DNA of 64,000 bases from Afipia massiliensis (lineage in GTDB: Bacteria; Pseudomonadota; Alphaproteobacteria; Rhizobiales; Xanthobacteraceae). Made by a program: the position numbers and the translations under genes. The notes beneath the pieces were generated by a model that had not been told where the DNA came from, did not search any database, and saw nothing but the letters and a program-made list of their open reading frames with translations. Every line of letters starts with the position of its first letter. Positions within the stretch are counted from its first letter, which is position 1. Positions 9,267 to 17,295 of this stretch are shown piece by piece. The DNA lies in contig NZ_LBIA02000001.1 in assembly GCF_001006325.2 (NCBI RefSeq), positions 434,001 to 498,000 of the forward strand. The letters are read 5' to 3'.

Positions 9267-11228
9267 TTAGAGAGGAATGGTGATGACGGTTGAATCCGGC
9301 GGATCGGCATAGAGACGCTGAACGTCGCGTGCACGACGACCGAGGCCAACCCGCTGATTGATGTAGCCTTTGTCGGTTATTTCATTTCCGTCGATGGACG
9401 GCGGCTCCAAAAGCAACACGACCCGTCGAATGGTTCGACTTCCCGCGTTTCCAGCGGCAGCGTTATGGGCCTTAAAGCTCGCCTTCAAAGCTTCGCTGAT
9501 TGCCGGACTTGAGATGAGTGCGCTCGTTGACGCCGAGTTGTCGCCTACAAAAGCGCGACACGCTTCGATATTGAGCCAGGCCAAAAGCCCGACATAATCG
9601 CGATCCTGGCCCGTGACGATCGCGTCCTGAATAAATGGGCTCGCGCAGGCAATCGCGTCTACCCTCAATGCACCAACTTGTACGAATGTGCTTGAGAGCA
9701 ATTTGAAGTCTTCGACCACACGGCCAGCGAACAGCAATCCCTCGTTGACATCATCCGGATCGAGGAATTCGACCATGTCGCCGATTTTGTAAAATCCCTC
9801 TTCATCGAAGGCGGCCGCGGTCAATTCGGGTTGATTGAAATAGCCGGGCGTGACGGAAACACTGCGTATTCTGATCTCGAACTTTCCGCCCCCTAGCGGG
9901 AGAAGCTTGATCTCGGTGCCTGCGCATGGCAGGCCGATCAACCCGACACGTTCGGTGAACCAGTGTGTCGTAGTCGCGGCTGGAGCAACTTCCGTCGCTC
10001 CGTAGGTCGAGACAAATACAATGCGCTGACCGATTGTTTCCACTGCCAGCTTTTGAAATCTATCGAAGATGTCGTCAGGCAGGCGCGCCCCGCCGTATGC
10101 CAATGTGTAGAGATTCTTGAAAAAATTCTTGCGCAGCGGTTCATCATGTTCGAGTGCGGTTGCGAGCGCGATGTATCCCGCGGGAGCGTTTGAATAGGTA
10201 ATAGGTGAGATTTCACGTAGGTTTCGAAGTGTCTTCTCAAACTGTCCGGGCACAGGTTTGCCGTCGTCGATGTAGAGGCTCGCGCCTCTTGCAAGGACGA
10301 GGTTGAAGACGGCGTTTCCGCCCATAACGTGATTCCAGGGGAGCCAATCGAGATAGCTCGCCTGGTCGGGAGGTAGATCTATTTCACGCGCCTGCATGAG
10401 CATTGCAGCGTTGGCGCACATCATGCGATGCGTTAACTCGACCGCCTTCGGCATGCCGGTCGAACCGGAAGTGAACAATAGCTTTGCAGTCGCGTCCGGA
10501 TCAATCTGTTCGATGGCCTTTGCAACCTTGGCCGTCGGCACGGCTTTGACGAGATCCTCGTACCTATGAGCTGAACCGGTCGCCCTTCCCTTTACGACGA
10601 TGAGGTCTATGTCGGCGAGGTCCACGGCTGATAGAGCTTTGGCATATTGATCGGCGTCTTGGGCAAACACGGCTCCCGGCTTGAGAAGGCCGAAGATGTA
10701 CTTGAGCTTTCCGTGGTCCGAGCTCTGCAACGAGTAAGCGGTGGAGATCGGTGCGACGGGAATTCCGGCCTGCATTGCCGCCATAGCAACGACGGCGTGC
10801 TCAATCGAGTTACCACTGAGGATAACGAGTGGGCCCCGAGCCACATTCGGCAGGGCAAACAAGGCCTCAGTGACGGAATCCACAATGCGTTTCCCCGCAG
10901 CGTACGTGAGGGTCTGCCACTGGTCGGACGCGTCCCGTTGGGCCAGCCAGATCTGATCTGGACGTTCCGTTGCCCATTTTGAGAGGAATTCCGGCAGGTG
11001 CCGGGCGTAGCGATCGAGCGCGACACGCGATTTCAAATAGATCACGCCGCCAGCGTCGCGATTCATCTCGATATCCCGAGCCATCCAAGACACTGGCCGG
11101 AATGGCACGCGCGACAACTGTTGCCGGATCTGCGAATTCAACGACAGTTCCTCCCAGAATGGCCGCTTTCGGCTCTTTTTGGCTATGTCGGCACGAGCTT
11201 TTGCGCTGCTCGCAGGTCCAACATTCAT
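9267..11228 (-). CDS. Feruloyl-CoA synthetase-like AMP-dependent acid-CoA ligase
   Basis: 653 residues from MNVGPASSAK. The P-loop TSGSTGMPK is at 253-261, YLDWLPWNHVMGGN and VSTYGATEVAPAATTTHW are hallmarks of the feruloyl-CoA synthetase subfamily, and the N-terminal segment (AQRDASDQWQTLTY) aligns with that group. It activates a phenylpropenoid or related aromatic acid. The start is uncertain: the frame stays open to 11342, and no strong ribosome site precedes 11228, but starting further upstream would place coding sequence over the palindromic operators. It is the first gene of the leftward operon, divergent from the TetR gene. Confidence 0.85.
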   Translation of the reverse strand: MNVGPASSAKARADIAKKSRKRPFWEELSLNSQIRQQLSRVPFRPVSWMARDIEMNRDAGGVIYLKSRVALDRYARHLPEFLSKWATERPDQIWLAQRDASDQWQTLTYAAGKRIVDSVTEALFALPNVARGPLVILSGNSIEHAVVAMAAMQAGIPVAPISTAYSLQSSDHGKLKYIFGLLKPGAVFAQDADQYAKALSAVDLADIDLIVVKGRATGSAHRYEDLVKAVPTAKVAKAIEQIDPDATAKLLFTSGSTGMPKAVELTHRMMCANAAMLMQAREIDLPPDQASYLDWLPWNHVMGGNAVFNLVLARGASLYIDDGKPVPGQFEKTLRNLREISPITYSNAPAGYIALATALEHDEPLRKNFFKNLYTLAYGGARLPDDIFDRFQKLAVETIGQRIVFVSTYGATEVAPAATTTHWFTERVGLIGLPCAGTEIKLLPLGGGKFEIRIRSVSVTPGYFNQPELTAAAFDEEGFYKIGDMVEFLDPDDVNEGLLFAGRVVEDFKLLSSTFVQVGALRVDAIACASPFIQDAIVTGQDRDYVGLLAWLNIEACRAFVGDNSASTSALISSPAISEALKASFKAHNAAAGNAGSRTIRRVVLLLEPPSIDGNEITDKGYINQRVGLGRRARDVQRLYADPPDSTVITIPL

Positions 11229-11283
11229 TTGGAAATTCAATGGAAATCGCTGCAAACCACGCGTACTGTGCCTCGCAACAATG

Positions 11284-11303
11284 TGCATGAGGACTATCAT
11301 GCA
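11284..11303. promoter_or_regulatory. Palindromic operator candidate, copy 1 (TetR-type)
   Basis: A perfect inverted repeat: TGCATGA, six central bases GGACTA, then TCATGCA. It lies between the divergent ligase and TetR genes, 58 bp upstream of the regulator start. Arm length, symmetry and place fit a TetR-family operator. A near copy begins 26 bp downstream. Confidence 0.6.
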
Positions 11304-11309
11304 CAAATC

Positions 11310-11329
11310 AACATGATGACTATCATGCA
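11310..11329. promoter_or_regulatory. Palindromic operator candidate, copy 2 (TetR-type)
   Basis: Seventeen of twenty bases match copy 1, and the core CATGAT-GACT-ATCATG is itself a perfect palindrome. The start-to-start spacing of 26 bp places the two sites on roughly the same face or half a turn apart. Likely bound by the adjacent TetR regulator to control both divergent promoters. Confidence 0.6.
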
Positions 11330-11361
11330 GATCGTCAAGCACTAATTTGAAGGGTTATCCC

Positions 11362-11952
11362 GTGGGGCATTCGCAAGCAGACAAGGCTCGGAACAGAGAG
11401 CGGATTTTGGAGGTAGCAGCCACGCAATTGCGCGAGGCAGGCCTCGACGGCGTGAGCATCAGCGACCTTATGAAGGCCGTCGATCTTACGCATGGAGGTT
11501 TCTATGGGCATTTCCCGTCAAGGGATGACTTGGTTGCAGCAGCTCTCGACAAGGCGTTGACCGATGGTGAGGCTTCAGCCGTTAAGTCCGGCTCGACCAG
11601 AGGTAAGCGAACGTTAAAGTCGGTCGCGAACAGCTATCTTAGCAAGATTCACCGAGACAACCCGAGCGCTGGGTGCGCAGTATCCGCGCTGGCGGGCGAC
11701 GTCGCGCGATCGAATATTCAGAATCGCGAGATCATGAGTAAGCACCTAGAGAAGTACTTCGATAACATCACTGGTGTGGTCGGCGACGAGTGTCCGCGCG
11801 ACTTGGCGATCTCTCTAATGTGCATGATGGTCGGCGCCGTTACCCTATCCCGCGTTATGACTGATCCGGGTCGCTCGGATGGAGTGCTGCAAGCCGCGCG
11901 GAATGCCATGTTGCAACTTGGCCAGCCGGAAAATCCTTCTTCGACCGAATAA
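11362..11952 (+). CDS. TetR/AcrR family transcriptional regulator
   Basis: 196 residues from GTG, with AAGGG upstream; a TTG at 11347 is an alternative start. The N-terminal helix-turn-helix runs ARNRERILEVAATQLREAGLDGVSISDLM and VDLTHGGFYGHFPSRDDLV, the invariant TetR DNA-binding pattern. The C-terminal part (PSAGCAVSALAGDVAR) resembles the TetR_C group near fatty-acid and aromatic operons. It stands divergent to the CoA-catabolism operon with two palindromes between them, so it probably represses that operon until an acyl-CoA or acid ligand binds. Confidence 0.9.
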   Translation: MGHSQADKARNRERILEVAATQLREAGLDGVSISDLMKAVDLTHGGFYGHFPSRDDLVAAALDKALTDGEASAVKSGSTRGKRTLKSVANSYLSKIHRDNPSAGCAVSALAGDVARSNIQNREIMSKHLEKYFDNITGVVGDECPRDLAISLMCMMVGAVTLSRVMTDPGRSDGVLQAARNAMLQLGQPENPSSTE

Positions 11953-12117
11953 TTTCTCACCGCCGGCCCGAGTACTACGCGGTTGTATCCGCGACATCCG
12001 GCGCTGACTCATAGGTACCAATTCTGAGCAGGTATGTATTGAAGCGGCCGCGCTCGCTGTTCGGATCCGCTTCGCATACGCGCAGGACCCATTCGATTTT
12101 AAATCACTAAAGGGTGG

Positions 12118-13086
12118 CTAATTGCCAACCGCCTTCGAAGACTCAACGATCTTACCCCATTTTGTAATTTCGTCGTTCACATAAGCTTTGAATGGAGTGC
12201 CAGTTAGATGCCCGGGTTCGACGCCAAGCTTTCTAAATGCTTGAGCCATATCCTCGGATGCCATGATCTTCTTCATCGCTCGCTCGAGCTCTGTCCGAGC
12301 TTCGCCTGAAAGACCAGCCGGCGCATAAAGACCAAACCAGGCGGATGCGGAATAGCCCGGAAGGTTGCCGGCCTCAGCAATCGTGGGCGTATTGGGCAGA
12401 GACGAGACGCGCTCGCCGTTCGTCACAGCAAGGATTCTCAGTTTTCCGGCTTCTGCGTTCGCCAGAACAGTCGGCAGGGAATCGAACATCACCTGGATAT
12501 GTCCGCCAATCAAATTAGCCATCGCTGGTGCCGCGCCCGGATAAGGCACGTGCATCATGTCGACTCCAGCCATCGACTTGAACAGTTCGCCGGCCAGATG
12601 ATTTGCGCTCCCGACCCCCGGCGACCCAAAATTCAAGGTGCCCGGCTTCGCCTTCGCATACTTGATAAGATCTGCGACCGAATAAACTGGCAAGTCGGGA
12701 TTGACGACCAATGCATTCGGTACAAGCGCGACGAGTGCTATCTCTGTGAAATCTTTCTTCGTGTCATACGGCAAGCTTTTTTGCAGAGTTGGATTGATGA
12801 CGTGGTGCGTCGAGCCTAGCAAAATGTGTGAACCGTCCGGCGCGGCGCGTGCCACGAACTGCGTACCCACCGTTGCGCTGGCGCCGGGCCGATTTTGAAT
12901 CACAACTGTGACGTCGAGCTCTTTGCCGAGGCGAGCACCCAACTCTCGCGCAAGAACATCGGTGGTGCCTCCGGCCGGAAATGGCACGGTAAGTTGTATT
13001 TGATTGACCGGATAGGACAGAGCGGACGTGGCGTAAACGATTCCGAAAGTGACACCGATCGTCGCAAGTATGCGAGTAACTCTCAT
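12118..13086 (-). CDS. Tripartite tricarboxylate transporter (TctC/Bug) family substrate-binding protein
   Basis: 322 residues from MRVTRILATIG, preceded by AGGGAG and followed by a signal peptide ending near ALSYP. LTVPFPAGGTTDVLARELGARLG is the Bug-family opening and PGASATVGTQFVARAAPDG is the ligand-loop signature. Such periplasmic proteins bind carboxylates, often aromatic acids. No TctA/TctB membrane genes are present here, as is common for this large orphan family. It shares direction with the IclR gene upstream, and a partial copy of the IclR-type palindrome lies at 13159. Confidence 0.9.
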   Translation of the reverse strand: MRVTRILATIGVTFGIVYATSALSYPVNQIQLTVPFPAGGTTDVLARELGARLGKELDVTVVIQNRPGASATVGTQFVARAAPDGSHILLGSTHHVINPTLQKSLPYDTKKDFTEIALVALVPNALVVNPDLPVYSVADLIKYAKAKPGTLNFGSPGVGSANHLAGELFKSMAGVDMMHVPYPGAAPAMANLIGGHIQVMFDSLPTVLANAEAGKLRILAVTNGERVSSLPNTPTIAEAGNLPGYSASAWFGLYAPAGLSGEARTELERAMKKIMASEDMAQAFRKLGVEPGHLTGTPFKAYVNDEITKWGKIVESSKAVGN

Positions 13087-13158
13087 GACTTTCTCCCTGT
13101 CGAAGCGATGCGCCCCGTTTTTACTACCTTGTTTAAAGTTCGCCAGAAGAACAAAATG

Positions 13159-13171
13159 ACCGCTTAGTGAA
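13159..13171. promoter_or_regulatory. Partial IclR-type operator candidate upstream of the Bug gene
   Basis: ACCGCTTAGTGAA matches 10 of 13 positions of the perfect palindrome found at 14109-14121 when that palindrome is read on the opposite strand (ACCGCTTAGCGGT). It sits 73 bp upstream of the Bug-protein start, inside the gap between the regulator and the binding protein. A role as operator is inference. Confidence 0.35.
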
Positions 13172-13231
13172 ATCGTAGATATCATCTGCAAGCTCTGCAA
13201 GCTGTGGTCAGCTATGCCTGCGTCGAGTGAT

Positions 13232-14044
13232 CTATGAATGCGTGAGCGACTTGCTCGGTCGAGCGCGTTTTGTATCTTGAACCGGAGCAGACATGCGCAA
13301 TCGTGATGCCGAGTGCCATAACCTTGGAAGAAATTGCTCAACTGCAGTTTTGTGTGTGAACTCGCCAGAGGCCAAACTCACATTAATAGCGGCAATCACA
13401 GCACCGTTCATGTCGCGCACGGGCACGGCAAGCCCGCAGATCGAATCGTCGAACTCTCGCTCGCCCCAAGCGTATCCTTGCTTGCGCACCTTGAGTATCT
13501 CGGCCTTCAACTTCGCTCGATCGGTGATGGTGACACTCGTCAACTTGCGCATCTTTACCTTGCGGAGAAATTGATCGAGTTCATCATCCGAGAGTCCCGA
13601 AAGAAGGACTCGTCCCATTGATACTGCGTAAGCAGGGATCAAGCTTCCGAGAGAAGGACTGACCGGAAGAATGCGCTTGGCGTGTTGCCGCTGCAAATAG
13701 ACGATATCTTCGCCATCTAGCACCGAAAGAGCACAAGATTGTTTGCTGACAGCGCTAAGCTCTTCCAGTGCGACCTGCGCTTCGCGCCAGTAAGGCAGCG
13801 TGGACAGATATGAAAGGCTCAGACGAAGTACGCGGGGTGTAAGCCAGTACTGCTTTCCATCGCTGCGGACGATTTCGAGATCAATCAACGTTAGCAGAAA
13901 ACGTCTTACCGCTGTGCGCGGGAGCTTTGTTGCGTCTGCTAAATCGGCAAGCGAATGGCGTCCTGGAGCTTGGCCCAAAACTTCAATGACCATCAGCCCT
14001 CGCGCGAGAGAGCGTACGAAAGCCTCACTCTCCGATGTTGCCAT
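13232..14044 (-). CDS. IclR family transcriptional regulator (PcaR/PobR-like)
   Basis: 270 residues. The N-terminal winged helix (VRSLARGLMVIEVLGQAPGR, then LADLADATKLPRTAVRRFLLTL) is followed by the IclR effector domain with SCALSVLDGEDIVYLQR and PAYAVSMGRVLLSGLSDDEL. The C-terminal FDDSICGLAVPVRD is the ligand pocket signature. Regulators of the PcaR/PobR branch control aromatic acid breakdown. It is divergent from the rhodanese/hydroxylase operon, with two palindromes in the gap, so it probably controls that operon and the Bug gene. Confidence 0.9.
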   Translation of the reverse strand: MATSESEAFVRSLARGLMVIEVLGQAPGRHSLADLADATKLPRTAVRRFLLTLIDLEIVRSDGKQYWLTPRVLRLSLSYLSTLPYWREAQVALEELSAVSKQSCALSVLDGEDIVYLQRQHAKRILPVSPSLGSLIPAYAVSMGRVLLSGLSDDELDQFLRKVKMRKLTSVTITDRAKLKAEILKVRKQGYAWGEREFDDSICGLAVPVRDMNGAVIAAINVSLASGEFTHKTAVEQFLPRLWHSASRLRMSAPVQDTKRARPSKSLTHS

Positions 14045-14087
14045 TTGAACAAGCCTTGACAGTTAGGGTCTGATGACTTTTATTTTA

Positions 14088-14100
14088 ACCGGTAAGCGGA
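14088..14100. promoter_or_regulatory. IclR-type operator candidate, site 1
   Basis: ACCGGTAAGCGGA, an imperfect copy of the palindrome 21 bp downstream (11 of 13 positions identical). The start-to-start spacing of two helical turns would allow binding of two regulator dimers on the same face. It lies between the divergent IclR and rhodanese genes. Confidence 0.5.
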
Positions 14101-14108
14101 CGATTATG

Positions 14109-14121
14109 ACCGCTAAGCGGT
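14109..14121. promoter_or_regulatory. IclR-type operator candidate, site 2 (perfect palindrome)
   Basis: ACCGCTAAGCGGT is fully symmetric around a central base. It ends 38 bp before the chosen rhodanese start and supports that start, because an earlier start at 14073 would bury both sites in coding sequence. Confidence 0.55.
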
Positions 14122-14159
14122 TACAAGTCAACTTCGTCGAGGATGGGCCGGAGGAAGCG

Positions 14160-15020
14160 ATGAAAGCTAAAGTGGAAACAGCGGAGTTATCCGCAAATGT
14201 CGCACAGGCCGAAGAACTGATTGCTCATCCGTCCACTGACCGGCTTTTCATCGATCTGCGGCTTGGTGATCCGGAAGAGGAACTGACGAGCTTTCGTACC
14301 TGTCATATTTTCGGGGCAGTCCACGCCCAGATACGCGAGGTGTTCGCGGCTCCGCCGACCCCAACCACAGGCAATCTGCCACTTCCGTCGATAGCGAGCT
14401 TGCAGCGATACCTTGATGATTGGGGTGTTGGCCAGGAAACCGAGATCATTGTGTATGGTCCGACGCCTGCGCTCGCAGCACGTGGCTGGTGGGTGCTGAA
14501 GTGGGCGGGCTTCCAGAAAGTGCGCCTGCTCGATGGCGGACTCACTGCCTGGATGGCGGCTGGAGGAGCCGTTGCGCAGGGTGACGAGATTGCGCGTGGT
14601 CCGGCATCGAAGCCCGTCCCCCTTAGCGCAGGTCATATGCCGACAATCGAGGCGGAGGAAGTCGAGCGCCTCAATGGTGACGTGACATTGATCGATGCAC
14701 GCGATGAAGCATCCTATTTGGCCGGATGCATTCCCCGCGCCCAAAATCTGCCCGCATCAGATCAGTGGACTCCCGCTCGAAAGCTCCGCCCTCTACCTGA
14801 GATCCGCCAACTTTATGCGGGCGTGGATGTGAGGCCGAACAAAGACAACGTTGTTGTTGTCTATTGTGGCGGTGGCGTCTTGTCCGCACTGGAGGTGCTG
14901 ACGATGGCAGCCGCGACTGGGGCAGTGCAACGGCTATACGTTGGCTCTTGGTCTGAGTGGAACAAGAGTTCTCATCGCCTTGCACAAAGCGCTGAATACA
15001 ATCAACAGCTCACCCGATGA
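14160..15020 (+). CDS. Rhodanese-like sulfurtransferase (two-domain)
   Basis: 286 residues from MKAKVETAEL, with GGAGGAAG just upstream. Two rhodanese modules: residues 1-140 with VYGPTP where the catalytic loop should be (no cysteine, so inactive), and 160-286 with VVYCGGGV carrying the active Cys236. This matches thiosulfate/3-mercaptopyruvate sulfurtransferase architecture. It moves sulfane sulfur from a donor to a thiophile. The first gene of the IclR-controlled operon, 19 bp before the hydroxylase gene. A sulfur-transfer enzyme paired with an aromatic hydroxylase hints at a sulfur-containing substrate, which is inference. Confidence 0.85.
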   Translation: MKAKVETAELSANVAQAEELIAHPSTDRLFIDLRLGDPEEELTSFRTCHIFGAVHAQIREVFAAPPTPTTGNLPLPSIASLQRYLDDWGVGQETEIIVYGPTPALAARGWWVLKWAGFQKVRLLDGGLTAWMAAGGAVAQGDEIARGPASKPVPLSAGHMPTIEAEEVERLNGDVTLIDARDEASYLAGCIPRAQNLPASDQWTPARKLRPLPEIRQLYAGVDVRPNKDNVVVVYCGGGVLSALEVLTMAAATGAVQRLYVGSWSEWNKSSHRLAQSAEYNQQLTR

Positions 15021-15039
15021 TTAAACTTTAAGGTGTTGC

Positions 15040-16785
15040 ATGAACGTGATCGCCCGACCCGTATCGAACACCGACGTTGACGTCATCATTTGTGGCGGCG
15101 GCCCAGTCGGTCTCGCGTTGGCTTATCTCTTGGGGCGGTGGGGTCTCCGTACAACCCTCTTCGAGAAGCGCGCGAGCACGACAATTTTGCCCAAAGGGCA
15201 GTATGTGCATGCGCAGACTGCTGAACTTTACCGGCAGTGGGGTGTATGGAGTCTTCTTGAAAAGCGTGGGTGGCCAATCGAGAAGTCAAATGGCCAGGGC
15301 GTTTACGTCAACGTGTCGCGCGGTCCTGTCGCCCAGGTGCGTGCGACAACTGGCAAGGAAGCCGATTACGCCAAGAAGTGGGAACGTCTGACCCCTGTCT
15401 ATCCGCGTAAGATCCCCGCTTCAGATTATGAAGCGGCGCTGTGTCAGCAAGCCCGCCAATGGCCGTCCGCCGAGATTCACTTTAGCACACGCGTCGTTGA
15501 TGTTCGGCCAAGTGACACGCACGTCACTGTACGCGTTCGAAATGAAAACACGGGTGCCGAGCGTGAGGTCCGCGGGCGCTATCTGGTGGCATGCGATGGC
15601 GCGCATAGTTTCGTGCGGAATCGTGTGGGTCAGGGCGAAGACCATGGACCGGCTTTTCTCAATCAAGTGCTTGTAGAATTCAATGCGTCGCTCGACGATA
15701 CGCTGGGCCGGGATGGGTTCTTCCATTCTTTCGTGATCGACCCACGTTACGCAGGCTGGTTCGGCAGCAAACATCCCGACACCGGCGTCTGGCGCTACAG
15801 CTTTCGTCACGATGAAGATAGCGTGCCGGATCATGAAACGATTTTTGCGCGCATTCGCGGCGCGCTCGGCATGGATATTCCGATCGAGATTCTGCAAATC
15901 TTCCGATTCGACTACACCACCGGCTTGCTCCGTCGCTGGCGGGAAGGAAATGTGTTCTTCGCCGGTGACGCCGCGCATTGGCACTCGCCGTGGGGTGGGT
16001 ATGGGGCCAATTCCGGTGTGCAGGATTCCAACAATCTTTCCTGGAAACTGGCAATGGTGTTGAAGGGGATCGCCTCAGACAGTCTGCTTGATACTTACGA
16101 AATTGAACGCAAGGCAAAGGCATGGCAGGTCGTCAAGGCCGCGACTTATAACTCTCTTCATTTCCAAAGCATCGTGCAGTCGGTCGTTGTGGGCGAACCA
16201 AAACTAGCTACGGAAGGAGAGCTGAGCGAGGTCGGTCGGCAGTTCTTGCAGCAACGATTCGATCCTCATGGCGACAATACGGTCTTGCATACAGGGTTCC
16301 AGCTGGGGACGGTATACGATTCTCACGCAGTGATCCGCGACGGTGCTGTAGCTCCGGTATCCGACCTGAAAAACTATGAGGAAACAACGGTGCCAGGCGT
16401 GCGTGCGCCGCACGTCTGGCTTCGCGACAAAAAGGGACAGCGTCTATCAATCGTTGACCTTTGGGGAACCTCGTTTAGGCTTGTCATCTCCGGCGACAGC
16501 CAAATTTGGCGACAAACCGTCAGCGCGTTCCACGCCGAGACCGGCATACCCCTTACACTTATCGACGTAAGCCCAGAAGGCGATTACGAGCCGTTGGATG
16601 TAAAGTTTGAGAAGCTTTACACCAAAAATGGCGTTGTCCTGGTGCGACCCGATGGCTTTGTTATGCGTCGTTTCACCAGCTCTCCAGCAGCCGATCTCAA
16701 CCTTCTTCAGGAGACGTTTCGCAATAGTTTTGGGTCATTAGGGCTGAGAAACTCTAGCGTTGAGAAGTACGCTCTGACAACCTGA
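15040..16785 (+). CDS. FAD-dependent aromatic-ring monooxygenase (PheA/TfdB/MhpA type)
   Basis: 581 residues, full length for group A flavoprotein hydroxylases. The dinucleotide fold CGGGPVGLALAYLL (19-24 is the GxGxxG), the second FAD/NADPH motif VACDGAHSFVRNRVG (DG at 186-187), and the third motif FFAGDAAHWHSPWGG (GD at 309-310) are all present. The C-terminal thioredoxin-like region of the phenol-hydroxylase subfamily follows. It should hydroxylate a phenolic or aromatic acid using NAD(P)H and oxygen. It is co-transcribed with the rhodanese gene and controlled by the divergent IclR. The exact substrate is unknown. Confidence 0.9.
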   Translation: MNVIARPVSNTDVDVIICGGGPVGLALAYLLGRWGLRTTLFEKRASTTILPKGQYVHAQTAELYRQWGVWSLLEKRGWPIEKSNGQGVYVNVSRGPVAQVRATTGKEADYAKKWERLTPVYPRKIPASDYEAALCQQARQWPSAEIHFSTRVVDVRPSDTHVTVRVRNENTGAEREVRGRYLVACDGAHSFVRNRVGQGEDHGPAFLNQVLVEFNASLDDTLGRDGFFHSFVIDPRYAGWFGSKHPDTGVWRYSFRHDEDSVPDHETIFARIRGALGMDIPIEILQIFRFDYTTGLLRRWREGNVFFAGDAAHWHSPWGGYGANSGVQDSNNLSWKLAMVLKGIASDSLLDTYEIERKAKAWQVVKAATYNSLHFQSIVQSVVVGEPKLATEGELSEVGRQFLQQRFDPHGDNTVLHTGFQLGTVYDSHAVIRDGAVAPVSDLKNYEETTVPGVRAPHVWLRDKKGQRLSIVDLWGTSFRLVISGDSQIWRQTVSAFHAETGIPLTLIDVSPEGDYEPLDVKFEKLYTKNGVVLVRPDGFVMRRFTSSPAADLNLLQETFRNSFGSLGLRNSSVEKYALTT

Positions 16786-16870
16786 ACCCAGAGGACGAGA
16801 AGGTTACTCTCGTGACGCAGCATCACCTAGGGTGGCAACAACTAGCTTGCCACGCACTTGTCTCAAAGGA

Positions 16871-16993
16871 TCATTCAATTTCCTCTTCACCATACAACTG
16901 GATAGCTTTTGCAGTTTCCTTATCAGTCGCTGACCGAATCTGCTCTAGCCCAATGGCCACAGTTTCGCGGCAGGACGTTCCATAACCGCTCAT
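16871..16993 (-). CDS. Small ORF, unknown function
   Basis: Encodes 40 residues: MSGYGTSCRETVAIGLEQI, then a charged helical tail ending LYGEEEIE. An in-frame stop lies just upstream of the ATG, so it is not the tail of a longer reading frame. There is no good ribosome binding site. The amino-acid composition looks protein-like (amphipathic, Glu/Lys rich), which is the only reason to list it. It sits in the otherwise empty gap between the hydroxylase operon and the methyltransferase cassette. Confidence 0.3.
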   Translation of the reverse strand: MSGYGTSCRETVAIGLEQIRSATDKETAKAIQLYGEEEIE

Positions 16994-17059
16994 TCCGCGA
17001 ATCTCGGGGAAAGCGCTTTACCGCGACTAACGTCGTCGCTGATTAGGCTTGATTCTGGA

Positions 17060-17083
17060 AATTTTTCACGATAATGAAAAATT
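17060..17083. repeat. Perfect inverted repeat in the island's left gap
   Basis: AATTTTTCA, six bases CGATAA, then TGAAAAATT. AT-rich arms in a GC-rich genome stand out. It lies about 210 bp before the methyltransferase start and could be an operator or a recombination site. The rest of 16786-17295 shows no gene apart from the small ORF at 16871-16993. Confidence 0.5.
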
Positions 17084-17295
17084 GTCCTCAAGCGAGTCAT
17101 TGGACAGGGTAGTGGCTCGCTCCTGCATCATCTGATGCGGTCAGACGCTAGGTGAGATCACTCCTCCATTGGTTAGTGGTCCTAGCTATATCCTGTTTAG
17201 TGCTCCCAGTGAGCGCACCTCTCAACGCTTTCACCAGCAACGGCTGGCGCGTGGCTGCGACTTGTCGCAGACGCCGCTTCAGCATGGAGACGGTT

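Noticed and set aside
12001-12117. Feature in the gap after the TetR gene
   Set aside because: No open frame, clear hairpin or repeat; likely just the converging ends of two genes.
14073-14159. Earlier start for the rhodanese gene
   Set aside because: It would place both palindromic operator candidates inside coding sequence and has no ribosome site, whereas 14160 has GGAGG just upstream.
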